Assembly (NCBI RefSeq): GCF_003390375.1 | Contig: NZ_QUOT01000001.1 | Coordinates: 3,224,001 to 3,288,000, forward strand | Source of the DNA: Thalassotalea euphylliae | GTDB lineage: Bacteria > Pseudomonadota > Gammaproteobacteria > Enterobacterales > Alteromonadaceae | Direction of reading: 5' to 3' | DNA: 64,000 bases | Shown here: in pieces, positions 42,372-51,433 of the stretch | Position numbering within the stretch: the stretch's first letter is position 1 | Layout of the letters: every line of letters starts with the position of its first letter | Notes under the pieces: model-generated | Told to the model about the DNA's origin: nothing | The model's input: only the letters and a program-made list of their open reading frames with translations | Databases searched by the model: none | Position numbers and translations under genes: made by a program

Positions 42372-42824
42372 ATGGAAGTTATCCTTCTAGACAAAATCGC
42401 CAAGTTAGGCGGCCTTGGTGACAAGGTGACGGTAAAGTCTGGTTACGCACGTAACTACTTACTACCAAAAGGTAAAGCTGTATTCGCTTCTAAAGCTAAC
42501 GTTGAGCACTTTGAAGCTCGTCGTGCAGACTTAGAAAAGCAACTAGCTGAAGCTTTAGCTGCTGCTGAAGCACGTGCTGCTAAAGTAACTGAGCTTGCAG
42601 AAGTGACTATCGCTTCTAAAGCTGGTGACGAAGGCAAGCTATTCGGCTCTATCGGTACTAAAGATATTGCTGATGCTATCACTGAAGCTGGTGTTGAAGT
42701 TGTTAAATCAGAAGTTCGCATGCCTCACGGTTCAATCCGTGAAACTGGCGAATTCGAAATCGCACTTCACTTACACACAGATGTAGACGTTAACGTTAAA
42801 GTTGTTGTAATCGCTCAAGCATAA
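42372..42824 (+). CDS. rplI: Ribosomal protein L9 (bL9)
   Basis: 150 residues in two globular domains joined by a long helix: N-terminal GGLGDKVTVKSGYARNYLLP, helix rich in Ala/Glu/Lys (about 50-80), and C-terminal KLFGSIGTKDIADAI. Last gene of the operon, with a strong terminator behind it. Confidence 0.98.
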   Translation: MEVILLDKIAKLGGLGDKVTVKSGYARNYLLPKGKAVFASKANVEHFEARRADLEKQLAEALAAAEARAAKVTELAEVTIASKAGDEGKLFGSIGTKDIADAITEAGVEVVKSEVRMPHGSIRETGEFEIALHLHTDVDVNVKVVVIAQA

Positions 42825-42854
42825 TTTGCTTTGTAGATAACAACGACACGTTAA

Positions 42855-42892
42855 TAAAAAAACACCATGTGCCTCGGCCATGGTGTTTTTTT
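42855..42892 (+). terminator. Terminator of the rpsF operon
   Basis: Arms AAAAACACCATG and CATGGTGTTTTT around TGCCTCGGC, ending in a T run. Confidence 0.92.
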
Positions 42893-42956
42893 ATGCCTAT
42901 AGATAAAGACAAAGATATAAATAAGCTGAATTAATTGGCGAATACCTCGGTCGTTA

Positions 42957-42968
42957 TACCAATTGGTA
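42957..42968. promoter_or_regulatory. Palindrome TACCAATTGGTA before mshH
   Basis: Perfect 12-base palindrome about 60 bases upstream of mshH. It may be a regulator site, or a member of a dispersed palindromic family; no second copy is seen in this window. Confidence 0.35.
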
Positions 42969-43025
42969 AGGAAAACCTGTACCGAGTTAAATATCAATAC
43001 TATAACTTATTAAACGGAGTTAATT

Positions 43026-44873
43026 TTGTCAGAGGCTGCTGTGCCGCATATTTTCCAGCATACATTAAAAGCGGTTATTAAACGGTTTGAACTTGGGGCT
43101 TTGCTACTTTATTTGGCAAGCGTTGCTTTTGCGCTGGGTGCAATTTGGTTTGAACAAAATCAGCAAGCTGAAGCAATAATGCAGGCGACTAATCAATGGT
43201 ATCCTGCTTCTCTGGTTGAAATCTTTAATATTGAGTCGGGTTTACCGCTTTATCACGAGCAGTTGTCTTCATCTGATTTCACCTTGTTAAGAGAGGTGAG
43301 CAACGACACCTTAACCTTGGTTTTTATCCATCCATTCTATCTACTCGTTAGTTCGTGGCTGTTTATTGCATTTAATATCGTTTTTGTTGCTTTTGTGGTG
43401 GCAATTCGTGGCAGCTTATCAAAAACACTCACTTTATCTTTTGACCCGATTCACGCATTGGAGAATTGGGTTGCCTTGTCACGCATTCATGGCAAATATC
43501 AACCAATCCAAGCGAAAGAGCCGATCAGTGAGTCAATTGCAGAGCTTTTACAGAAGCTGCAAGAAGCAAAAGCGAGTCAAGGTCAGGCAGAGCTACAAAT
43601 TCGTGAAAGACTTTTATTAGAGCCTGAAACAGGGGTTGGTAATCGAGAATTTTTCAACAATCGCCTAGATGCACTGCTCAAAGAAGAAGATTCAAGAGGC
43701 TGTGTCATGCTAGTTTGTTTTAAAGATTTCGATACGGTCCAAACTGCTTATGGCGCGCAGCAAGCACTTGATATTGTCGAACAAGCTATTGGCTTGATTC
43801 AAAAACGCCTTGTTAACTTTAATAACTATTTTATTGCACGCCCGAATGAAGCTGAACTGGCTCTATTGCTACCCGGTTTTTACGCAGATGAAGCAGAAAA
43901 GCTTGCTAATCGCGTACTCGCGAGTATTAGCCAAGTGCCATTACCGATTGGTGTTGCTCAAGAAGAGTTTGTTCATATGGGGGTTGTTTGTTTTGCGGGC
44001 GACAATCAAGCCTACAAAGTGATGGCTGAAGCGGATATGGCATTGCGCAATGCGCAGCTGCAAGGCCCATCGCAATGGTTTATGTATGACACAGGAGAAG
44101 TCGCAGCGGAAACCGCGAAAGGCTCACTAAAGTGGCGTACATTTTTAGAGCGGGCCATTGAGAAAAATGCCTTTGTTATCTTCTTTCAACCTGTCATAGC
44201 AAGCCAAAGCGATCAAATTCTTCATCACGAAGTTTTGTCAAAAGTGCGCGATAGCCAAGGGCAATTAACCAGTGCACGCGTTTTCCTGCCTATGGCGCAA
44301 AAATGTGGTTTAAGTGCCAAAATCGATCTGTTGGTATTTGAACAAGTGTGCCGTTTATTGCAGTACGAGAGTAAACAGCCCGATGCATGCAGTTTGAATC
44401 TCTCGATAGATGCTTTGCTTGACGAACAATTTATCGAAGCAATGTTTATTAAATTAGCGCAGGTACCGGACATTGCCAATCGGTTAATTATTGAAATTAG
44501 CGAATATCATTTAGTCACGCATTTAAATAAATTAGCACCGGTAGTGGGGCTTTTGGATGAGCTGGGCGTAAAAATACTGGCTGATAAAGTAGGGCAATAT
44601 GTGGTGAGTACTGATTACTTAAGAGACTGCCCGATCAGTTATATTAAATTGCATCGCAGTATTGTTTATCTAGTGCACGAAAAAATGGAAAATCAGGTTT
44701 TTATTCAAAGCTTAAAAGCACGCTGCTTGCAACATGGTGTAAAAATTTATGCGCTGGGTGTTGAAAGTAAGGAAGAGTGGCGCACCTTAGTTCATCTTGG
44801 TGTAACTGGCGGTCAAGGGCACTTCTTTACTGAACCTGTGGCGCAGATGGCAAATGCGATTGTACTGCCTTAA
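43026..44873 (+). CDS. mshH: MshH/CsrD-type regulator with degenerate GGDEF and EAL domains
   Basis: 615 residues: two membrane helices (about 23-42 and 107-130) around a periplasmic loop, a HAMP-like linker with coiled coil, a GGDEF-like domain whose signature is R-P-N-E-A-E-L, and an EAL-like domain reading HHEVLSKV in place of the catalytic EAL. Neither catalytic site is intact. In E. coli CsrD such a protein promotes RNase E decay of CsrB/CsrC RNAs; MshH is its MSHA-locus counterpart in Vibrio. Start TTG with ACGGAG before it. It overlaps the convergent PLP enzyme gene by 47 bases. Confidence 0.87.
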   Translation: MSEAAVPHIFQHTLKAVIKRFELGALLLYLASVAFALGAIWFEQNQQAEAIMQATNQWYPASLVEIFNIESGLPLYHEQLSSSDFTLLREVSNDTLTLVFIHPFYLLVSSWLFIAFNIVFVAFVVAIRGSLSKTLTLSFDPIHALENWVALSRIHGKYQPIQAKEPISESIAELLQKLQEAKASQGQAELQIRERLLLEPETGVGNREFFNNRLDALLKEEDSRGCVMLVCFKDFDTVQTAYGAQQALDIVEQAIGLIQKRLVNFNNYFIARPNEAELALLLPGFYADEAEKLANRVLASISQVPLPIGVAQEEFVHMGVVCFAGDNQAYKVMAEADMALRNAQLQGPSQWFMYDTGEVAAETAKGSLKWRTFLERAIEKNAFVIFFQPVIASQSDQILHHEVLSKVRDSQGQLTSARVFLPMAQKCGLSAKIDLLVFEQVCRLLQYESKQPDACSLNLSIDALLDEQFIEAMFIKLAQVPDIANRLIIEISEYHLVTHLNKLAPVVGLLDELGVKILADKVGQYVVSTDYLRDCPISYIKLHRSIVYLVHEKMENQVFIQSLKARCLQHGVKIYALGVESKEEWRTLVHLGVTGGQGHFFTEPVAQMANAIVLP

Positions 44874-45789
44874 TAAATTCGTTTGGTAGTAATCCTCGTT
44901 CTATCTGGCCGCCAAGGCCTTGCAGTCCGCCAGTGTGCAGTAATACAATTTTGTGGCCTGCTGGAAAGTACCCTTGTGCGATCAAATCCAACAGCGCTAA
45001 TACTATTTTCCCTGAGTAGATTGGTTCAAATGGGACGCCCGTTTGCGCGATAAACTCAGCTAAACGCAAGCAATCTTGGTCACTAAATTTTCCATAACCA
45101 CCGCGATGAAATTCGGTTAGTAGCTGCCAATTATTGAAAGTCTTAGCCGTTTGATTTTGACTAGTTGAGAGTAGTTGATTGATATTGTTACGTAAATAGT
45201 CAGCCTGTTTCAGTACTGCAATCCCGAGAATTTGGTGTTGGCACTGATCAGCGTTGATAATGCCAGCGATGGTGCCGCCGCTGCCAACGGGTAACATTAA
45301 AGTGTCAAAGCTTATCTGCTGATTTAGCTCCTCCACTAACTCCGCGAGCCCAGATAATGCCAATTGATTACTGCCGCCTTCTGGCACAATTAAATAGTCT
45401 GGAAATTGTGTCGCGAGTGCAGCTAGATACTCAGCCTGTTCTCGTTGACGATAGGTTTGGCGATCGACAAATATGGGTTCCAGCCCCCAATGCATTGCCC
45501 AGCTCAAGGTGTAATTGGTCAGGTATTCAGGTTCACCTCGAATAACTGCCTTTGCTGCTAATTCTTGTTGCTGACAGGCATAGGCTAGAGCGTGCAAATG
45601 ATTTGAATAAGCGCCGCCAAAACTCAGTATGCCTTTTAATCCCTTTGCTTTGGCATAGGATAAATTGCCCTTTAGTTTACGCCATTTATTACCAGAGATA
45701 ATCGGATGAATCAGGTCATCGCGCTTGATATATACCTCAATTTGATGTGCCTTAAATAGTGGGTGTTCGATGATTTGCAGTGGAGACAT
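44827..45789 (-). CDS. PLP-dependent ACC deaminase/D-cysteine desulfhydrase family protein
   Basis: 320 residues. Fold type II PLP enzyme: ISGNKWRKLK holds the cofactor lysine (Lys35), followed by SFGGAYSNHLHALA and the phosphate-binding glycine loop VGSGGTIAGI; a late LLHTGGLQGLGGQ is typical of the family. It may cleave D-cysteine to pyruvate, sulfide and ammonia; which family member it is cannot be told. I chose the ATG at 45789; a GTG nine codons upstream is possible. It sits on the opposite strand between mshH and mshI. Confidence 0.87.
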   Translation of the reverse strand: MSPLQIIEHPLFKAHQIEVYIKRDDLIHPIISGNKWRKLKGNLSYAKAKGLKGILSFGGAYSNHLHALAYACQQQELAAKAVIRGEPEYLTNYTLSWAMHWGLEPIFVDRQTYRQREQAEYLAALATQFPDYLIVPEGGSNQLALSGLAELVEELNQQISFDTLMLPVGSGGTIAGIINADQCQHQILGIAVLKQADYLRNNINQLLSTSQNQTAKTFNNWQLLTEFHRGGYGKFSDQDCLRLAEFIAQTGVPFEPIYSGKIVLALLDLIAQGYFPAGHKIVLLHTGGLQGLGGQIERGLLPNEFIKAVQSHLPSAPQVQ

Positions 45790-46122
45790 AAGTGATAATC
45801 GATGGGCTAAACACACTAAACGAGCGGCTAGACGACTAGTAAATAGACGCTTATTGAGGCAATTATTTAGCTAAGTTGAAGCATAAGTATAGTTATTGTC
45901 TCAAGTGACGATATCGAAAGTAAAGTGGGGTAACTTATTCTCAATATCTAAAATGCGTGAATTAAACTCCGTATTAGGTGCTGCTAAGCGATTCATTTAC
46001 TGCCTAGAGAAACGTGACTTAAAGCTTGTTTTTGTTGCTAAAAAACTTGCGCATCAAAGGGAATAAGGGATAATGAAGCTGTATAGCTGTACCGTACTGG
46101 AATAAAAAATAAGAACCATTGG
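45790..46122. other. Control region before mshI
   Basis: 333 bases. It should hold the promoter of the mshI-to-mshF gene series. A 37-codon frame from 45953 to 46066 (start ATG, end AAA-L-A-H-Q-R-E) has basic, helix-prone residues but no ribosome site, so I do not call it a gene. No other clear element. Confidence 0.45.
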
Positions 46123-47049
46123 ATGTCGTTAACCTCTAAATTCTCTAAGCTGTTTCGCGGCAAAAAAGTCGCACACCAAGTTGGCTTGGCATTTCGACAT
46201 GATGCCTTGGCAGTTTGTTATGCCACCGATCAAGGCGATTACCATTATCACCAGTTTCCTGTAACTAATGGCGATCAATTGGCGGCACTTGAACAATTTG
46301 CTAGCGAAGGCAAGTTAAGTGCCGAAGGTCATTTAGTCTTGGCGCCCGCGCAATATCAAATCGTGCAAGTAGACAAACCGAATGTACCGACTGATGAGAT
46401 TCTTAGCGCTTTAAAATGGCAGATCAAAGACCTAGTGACTATCCCGCCTGAGGAAATGATCCTCGACTATTTCTCTGGTCCAACGCTATCAGGTGGTGCA
46501 GAAAAGATTAACGTTGTGGTTTCAACTAAATCAGCGTTACAGGCAATTGTTGAGAAGATGTCGGGTAGCATCGTTGAGCTCACGACAATTTCCACTGAAG
46601 AATTTGCGTTTGCTAGCTTAGTGCCATTTCAAGAGCACGCCGTATTGCTTGTCTGTCAGCAGCCAAATGAAGAAGTGGTGATTTTAATCGTCAAACACGG
46701 ACGTATCTTCTTCCATCGACGCCTTCGAGGTTATGCCCAACTGGCAAGTAAAACCATGGAAGAGCTTTCGTTTGGTGCGATAGATTCGTTAAGCCTTGAA
46801 ATTCAGCGCTCCTCTGACTACTTTGAACGCCAATTAAAGCAAGCACCAATTAAAGAAATTCAAGTGATTCTGCCAATAAAAACGCAGAATTATATCGTCA
46901 CTAAGCTGGCAGAAAATACTAATACGCCGGTTAATGCATTTGTTTTTAGTGAGCAGCATCAAGACAAAGCCATGTATGCAGCGGCTATTGGCGCGAGCCA
47001 GTTGGCATCGAGCCAAACAAGTAGCGAGGAGCAAGTGACTCATGATTAA
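46123..47049 (+). CDS. mshI: MSHA biogenesis protein MshI (PilM-like)
   Basis: 308 residues with the actin-like outline of PilM-type assembly proteins (GLAFRHDALAVCY, LVLAPAQYQIVQVDKP, LKWQIKDLVTIPPEEMILDYF), no membrane helix. In type IVa systems PilM lies on the cytoplasmic face and ties the PilN/PilO complex to the motor. It overlaps the next gene by eight bases. Confidence 0.88.
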   Translation: MSLTSKFSKLFRGKKVAHQVGLAFRHDALAVCYATDQGDYHYHQFPVTNGDQLAALEQFASEGKLSAEGHLVLAPAQYQIVQVDKPNVPTDEILSALKWQIKDLVTIPPEEMILDYFSGPTLSGGAEKINVVVSTKSALQAIVEKMSGSIVELTTISTEEFAFASLVPFQEHAVLLVCQQPNEEVVILIVKHGRIFFHRRLRGYAQLASKTMEELSFGAIDSLSLEIQRSSDYFERQLKQAPIKEIQVILPIKTQNYIVTKLAENTNTPVNAFVFSEQHQDKAMYAAAIGASQLASSQTSSEEQVTHD

Positions 47050-47647
47050 GTCATCAATCAACTTGCTGCAAGCGGAGTTAGTGCCGAAGAAACCTTGGTT
47101 AAGTTTACCAACGGTTATTACTATTTGGGGACTGACGCTAATTGTGATGTTTGCTGGTGCTAGTTATAGCCATTGGCAACAGTCAAAAACAGCGCAAGAG
47201 TTGGCAAGGCTAAATCAGCAGAATCAGCAGTTTAATGATCAATTAGAGCAGTTGAAGGCGCAACAAATCTCCGCTAAAGCTGACAGTCAACTAACCGCTG
47301 AACTGGCGAGCTTAAAAACACTTACCAGAAACAAGCGCTATTTATATGGGCACCTCACCAATACAGAGTATTCTTACATTGGTGGTTTTGCGTCTGCCAT
47401 GGCTGAGCTTTCACAATTACATAACCCTAACATTAGCCTGACTCATATTAATATTCAGGAACGTCAATTTTATTTTGCGGGCATGGCACGTCAAGCGAGT
47501 GCTGTACCGCGTTGGTTAGCCAATTTTGAAAAGTCACAAGTATTGTCTGGGCAGGTATTTCAGCAAATGCGTTTGATAGAATCTGATGACAAGCTTATTT
47601 CATTTCAGGTGAGCTCAACGGACAACTTGGTTGAGGAGACTGAATAA
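47042..47647 (+). CDS. PilN-like MSHA biogenesis protein
   Basis: 201 residues: short cytoplasmic tail with SSINLLQAELVPK, the PilN signature region for binding PilM, one helix (about 21-40), a coiled coil (about 48-95) and a periplasmic PilN fold. In Vibrio loci it is called MshI1/MshI2 by different authors, so I leave the symbol empty. Overlaps both neighbours (TAATG with mshJ). Confidence 0.88.
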   Translation: MIKSSINLLQAELVPKKPWLSLPTVITIWGLTLIVMFAGASYSHWQQSKTAQELARLNQQNQQFNDQLEQLKAQQISAKADSQLTAELASLKTLTRNKRYLYGHLTNTEYSYIGGFASAMAELSQLHNPNISLTHINIQERQFYFAGMARQASAVPRWLANFEKSQVLSGQVFQQMRLIESDDKLISFQVSSTDNLVEETE

Positions 47648-48393
47648 TGGAACAATGGCTTCAATATCAAGAGAAATTTTTACTGCTCACTAAGCGTGAA
47701 AAAAACATTATCTTATTTGGCGGTTTATTTCTGATTTTGTATTTGGGCTTTACCTTTGCAATCGAGCCTAATATCAAAAGAGTACAGCAAGAAAGTGCGA
47801 GAATTAAAGACCTAAAAATTTCAATTAATGCAGCACAAGCCTCGATCAATATTTATCAAGAAGCACTGATTACAGACCCAAATGAGGCTGTTAGCAAAGA
47901 AATTGAACAGCAAAAAGCCTTACTTAGTAATATTGATGAAGAGTTATTAACACTAACGTCAGAGTTGATTAACCCAGTGCAAATGCGAATTGCTTTGGTT
48001 GAGTTATTGGCGTTGCAGCCTGGTGTGTCACTGTCATCCTTTGAAGTGATTGCGCCAAGTGAATTATTTATTGCTAATCAAGCTCAAGACAAAGCAAACG
48101 ACCTAAATCAAGCTGGTGAAAACGCTACTGGTAATAATAGTGCTGTTTCGGAAGGTAGCGCTGAACAAGCCGCTGGAAATGGTGATGAAACTGTCGCCTT
48201 GTATCGCCACGGCATAAAGCTGACATTAACGGGGCGTTACAGTGCGCTTCAGGCATACTTAGCAGAGCTTGAGCAATTGCAATGGAAGTTTTTCTGGCAA
48301 GAGTTTGATTTAAAAGTGACAGAATACCCAAACAATGAGTTATCGGTAACGTTATACAGTTTGAGTACGGCAAGGGAATTTATTGGTGTTTAA
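47647..48393 (+). CDS. mshJ: MSHA biogenesis protein MshJ (PilO-like)
   Basis: 248 residues: one membrane helix (about 22-40), a coiled coil (about 40-105) and a periplasmic ferredoxin-like domain with a low-complexity insert (QAGENATGNNSAVSEGSAEQ, about 155-175). It corresponds to PilO/GspM of the alignment complex. Coupled to the PilN-like gene by a one-base overlap and to mshK by an 8-base overlap. Confidence 0.88.
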   Translation: MEQWLQYQEKFLLLTKREKNIILFGGLFLILYLGFTFAIEPNIKRVQQESARIKDLKISINAAQASINIYQEALITDPNEAVSKEIEQQKALLSNIDEELLTLTSELINPVQMRIALVELLALQPGVSLSSFEVIAPSELFIANQAQDKANDLNQAGENATGNNSAVSEGSAEQAAGNGDETVALYRHGIKLTLTGRYSALQAYLAELEQLQWKFFWQEFDLKVTEYPNNELSVTLYSLSTAREFIGV

Positions 48394-48772
48394 AGTAGTG
48401 AGTAAAAAGCAGGTATTTAGCCAACTCAGCCTTGCTCTAGTCATTGCATCGAGTTTCGCTGTGGCTAACGCTTCGAGCGATCCAACTCGGCCTTTAGTAG
48501 CAGGTTTAGCATCAGCGAATGTCGACTCAGCGACGCGTAAGCCTGGCGAATTAGTCTTGCAATCAATTATTTCGCCATCAACAGGTACTTCGCCTCAAGG
48601 CGGGAGTGCAGTGCAGCATAAAGCAATTATTAGTGGTCAACTTGTTAGCCTAGGCGAGCAAGTTGACGGTTATCAGGTTATCGATATTAGTGAGCGACAG
48701 GTTGTTCTTCAATCGGAAGATAAAAGCAAAGAGTTAGTGTTGTTTTCTCGTTCTGTCGTGACATACAAATAA
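48386..48772 (+). CDS. mshK: MSHA biogenesis protein MshK (PilP-like)
   Basis: 128 residues: signal peptide (cleavage about N-A|S near 29), the D-P-T-R-P motif of PilP/GspC-like proteins, then a small beta domain (VLQSIISP ... AIISGQLVSLGEQVDGYQV). It links the inner-membrane complex to the secretin MshL. I chose GTG at 48386, eight bases after AAGGGA; TTG at 48383 and GTG at 48398 are possible. Confidence 0.82.
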   Translation: MFKVVSKKQVFSQLSLALVIASSFAVANASSDPTRPLVAGLASANVDSATRKPGELVLQSIISPSTGTSPQGGSAVQHKAIISGQLVSLGEQVDGYQVIDISERQVVLQSEDKSKELVLFSRSVVTYK

Positions 48773-48783
48773 AAGAAGTTATT

Positions 48784-50442
48784 ATGAAAAAGTCTCCCAT
48801 TTATCTGTTTGTAACAAGCTCATTAGTTGCCTTGGCAGGCTGTACTTCGGTACCAGATAAACCGACATTTATTGAGCAAGAACTCGACAAAGCCATGGCA
48901 GATAAGTCTGCTGCTGATAAACGCAAGCCATTGACTCAATTGCCAAATGCGGTTCAGCAAGAATTAATGCAGCAAACCATGAACAATGCCAAAGCGTCAT
49001 TGTTAGCCGAAAAGCGTTTAGATATTGCCGCCGTTGATGTTGATGCTAAAGCCTTTTTTGCCGCTTTAGTGGAAGACTCAAACTATAGCGCAGCGGTGCA
49101 TCCAGAAGTTGCGGGCAATATCACGTTGAACCTTAAAGATGTCACGATTGATGAGGCTTTAGTTGTATTGCAAGACCTTTATGGTTTCGACATTAAACGC
49201 TTTGGCAAAGTGATTCAGGTGTACCCAGCGGGTATGCGCACTGAAACGATCCCATTAAATTACCTGTTCGTTAAGCGTTATGGCACTTCGAGCACCAGTA
49301 TTAACTCTGGTGGCGTTTCTGAAAACGATCCAGACAGTGGTAATAACAGCAATAGTAGCTTCAACAATAGCGGTAGCAACAGTAACAGTAATAACCGCTC
49401 AAGCAATAATAACCAAAACGGCAGCAGTGGTATCAACCTCTATACCGAGAACGAATCTGATTTTTGGACAGAATTGAAAGATACATTGGAATCACTTGTT
49501 GGTACAGAAGATGGTCGTTCTGTTATTGTTTCTCCGCAGGCTGGTTTAGTCACTGTGCGAGCGTTTCCTGGCGAAATTAAATCAGTTAAGAAGTTTATCG
49601 ACGATACGCAAAAACACTTGCGTCGCCAAGTCATCATTGAAGCGAAAATCATGGAAGTGACGTTAAATGATGATTATCAACAGGGTATTCGCTGGGACAA
49701 TGTCTTAAGTCATGTTGAAAGTACAGATCTAAACTTCTCAACCACAGGCAATATTGCTGGCAATACCATTTCGTCAGCGTTGGGTGGCACTACTTCAATT
49801 AGCTTTTTAAATGCTGATTTTTCAGGGGTTATTGAGCTGCTGCAAACGCAAGGTAATGTGCAGGTGTTATCAAGCCCGAGAATTACTGCGACTAATAATC
49901 AAAAAGCGGTGATTAAAGTTGGTGAAGATGAATACTTTGTTACCGATGTATCAAGTACAACGACAACGGGAACATCAACAACGGTTACGCCAGAAATTGA
50001 CCTAACACCGTTCTTCTCAGGTATTGCTTTAGATGTCACACCACAAATTGATGCAAATGGTGAAGTGATTTTGCATGTTCACCCGTCGGTAACCTTGACG
50101 CAAGAGCAGTTAAAAACGGTGACCATCAACCAAGAAGATGTTGTACTGCCGCTGGCACAAAGTAGTGTTCGTGAGTCAGATACAATTATTAGAGCTAAAT
50201 CGGGTGAAATCGTTGTCATTGGCGGCTTGATAGAAACCAGAAAAGTCGATTTAGAGTCGAAAACACCATTACTAGGCGATATTCCGCTGATGGGCGAGTT
50301 GTTTAAGAGCAAATCGCAATCAACTCAGAAGAAAGAGCTAGTGATCATGCTCAAGCCGGTAGTGATTGGCCAAGATACTTGGCAAGATCAGCTGCAAGAA
50401 GCACGCGCCTTATTGAAGCAATGGTTTCCTGAAAGCGAATAA
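48784..50442 (+). CDS. mshL: MSHA pilus secretin MshL
   Basis: 552 residues: lipobox LVALAGC (lipidation at Cys20), an N-terminal secretin/TonB short domain (ISAAVDVDAKAF... to RFGKVIQVYPAG), an Asn/Ser linker at about 175-218, an N1 domain, and a C-terminal secretin domain with VQVLSSPRITATNNQKAVIKVG and the VGGLIETR-like segment (V-V-I-G-G-L-I-E-T-R). It forms the outer-membrane pore for the pilus. The linker is built of repeated AAC/AGC/AAT codons. Confidence 0.95.
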   Translation: MKKSPIYLFVTSSLVALAGCTSVPDKPTFIEQELDKAMADKSAADKRKPLTQLPNAVQQELMQQTMNNAKASLLAEKRLDIAAVDVDAKAFFAALVEDSNYSAAVHPEVAGNITLNLKDVTIDEALVVLQDLYGFDIKRFGKVIQVYPAGMRTETIPLNYLFVKRYGTSSTSINSGGVSENDPDSGNNSNSSFNNSGSNSNSNNRSSNNNQNGSSGINLYTENESDFWTELKDTLESLVGTEDGRSVIVSPQAGLVTVRAFPGEIKSVKKFIDDTQKHLRRQVIIEAKIMEVTLNDDYQQGIRWDNVLSHVESTDLNFSTTGNIAGNTISSALGGTTSISFLNADFSGVIELLQTQGNVQVLSSPRITATNNQKAVIKVGEDEYFVTDVSSTTTTGTSTTVTPEIDLTPFFSGIALDVTPQIDANGEVILHVHPSVTLTQEQLKTVTINQEDVVLPLAQSSVRESDTIIRAKSGEIVVIGGLIETRKVDLESKTPLLGDIPLMGELFKSKSQSTQKKELVIMLKPVVIGQDTWQDQLQEARALLKQWFPESE

Positions 50443-50443
50443 T

Positions 50444-50469
50444 AATGTTGGCAGTGTGCTGCCAACATT
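50444..50469 (+). other. Strong hairpin between mshL and mshM
   Basis: Perfect 11-base stem AATGTTGGCAG / CTGCCAACATT with loop TGTG, directly after the mshL stop. No T run follows. It may slow 3'-5' decay of upstream mRNA or reduce read-through, giving secretin and downstream proteins different amounts. Confidence 0.7.
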
Positions 50470-50494
50470 AACCTAAATAGTAAACTGGCGAGCA

Positions 50495-51433
50495 ATGTAC
50501 CTTTATCATTATGGGTTAAGAGAGTTACCTTTTACGTTAACCCCTAATACCAACTTTTATCTTGGGCTAGCGCCGCATAACGAGGCGCTTGCGGTATTGC
50601 TTACTGCGCTAAAAACTGGCGAAGGCTTTCTCAAAGTCATTGGTGAAGTAGGCACAGGAAAAACCTTACTATGTCGTAAATTGCTCAACGATATTCCTGA
50701 CCATTTTGTTACTGCCTATATTCCAAACCCCTACTTAAGCCCCGACGAATTGCGCCGAGCAGTAGCGGTTGAATTGGGTGTTAAACAAGCACAACGTATG
50801 TCAGTGCAGCTGCTAACACAGCGTATTCAAACGCGACTGCTGGAATTGCATAGCAAAGGCCACTCTGTGGTGTTAATTGTTGATGAAGCCCAAGCGTTGC
50901 CAGAAGAAAGTCTAGAAGCGTTGCGTTTGTTTACTAATCTAGAAACAGAAAGCCGAAAGTTACTGCAAGTCGTAATGTTTGCGCAACCTGAGCTAGATGC
51001 ACGTTTAGCCGAGCAACATTTTAGGCAGTTGCGACAGCGCATCACTTTTTCTTATCAGCTAAGGCCGATGACGGCTGAAGAGGTTGAGCATTATATTAGC
51101 CATCGCCTGAACATAGCTGGATACAAAGGTGCAGCATTATTTTCAAGCAAACTTTGCCAAAAATTAACTAAGACGAGTAAGGGTATTCCTCGTTTGGTCA
51201 ATGTTCTTTGCCATAAAATGTTGATGCTTGGTTATGGTGAAGGGCAATATGAGTTAACCCAAAAGCACTTAGCGTTAGCGGCTAAAGATACTGAAGATAC
51301 TGCCCCTGTCGGCAGTATAAGCGGCTTTTGGTCAAAACTAACGGTCGGTAATCTAGCGATTGCTCTCATTATTATTTTGCTTGTGTTGTTTGGTGCCACT
51401 TGGCCATTTTTACCTGTTGGAGAATTCATGTGA
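50495..51433 (+). CDS. mshM: MSHA biogenesis ATPase MshM (ExeA-like)
   Basis: 312 residues: AAA ATPase with MYLYHYGLRELPFTLTPN start usual for ExeA/GspA proteins, Walker A GEVGTGKT (50-57), Walker B VVLIVDEAQ (about 126-134), arginine-finger region RQLRQRITFSYQLRPM, and a membrane helix near the C terminus (about 285-305). It may remodel peptidoglycan to place the secretin. Its stop overlaps the mshN GTG (GTGA). Confidence 0.93.
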   Translation: MYLYHYGLRELPFTLTPNTNFYLGLAPHNEALAVLLTALKTGEGFLKVIGEVGTGKTLLCRKLLNDIPDHFVTAYIPNPYLSPDELRRAVAVELGVKQAQRMSVQLLTQRIQTRLLELHSKGHSVVLIVDEAQALPEESLEALRLFTNLETESRKLLQVVMFAQPELDARLAEQHFRQLRQRITFSYQLRPMTAEEVEHYISHRLNIAGYKGAALFSSKLCQKLTKTSKGIPRLVNVLCHKMLMLGYGEGQYELTQKHLALAAKDTEDTAPVGSISGFWSKLTVGNLAIALIIILLVLFGATWPFLPVGEFM

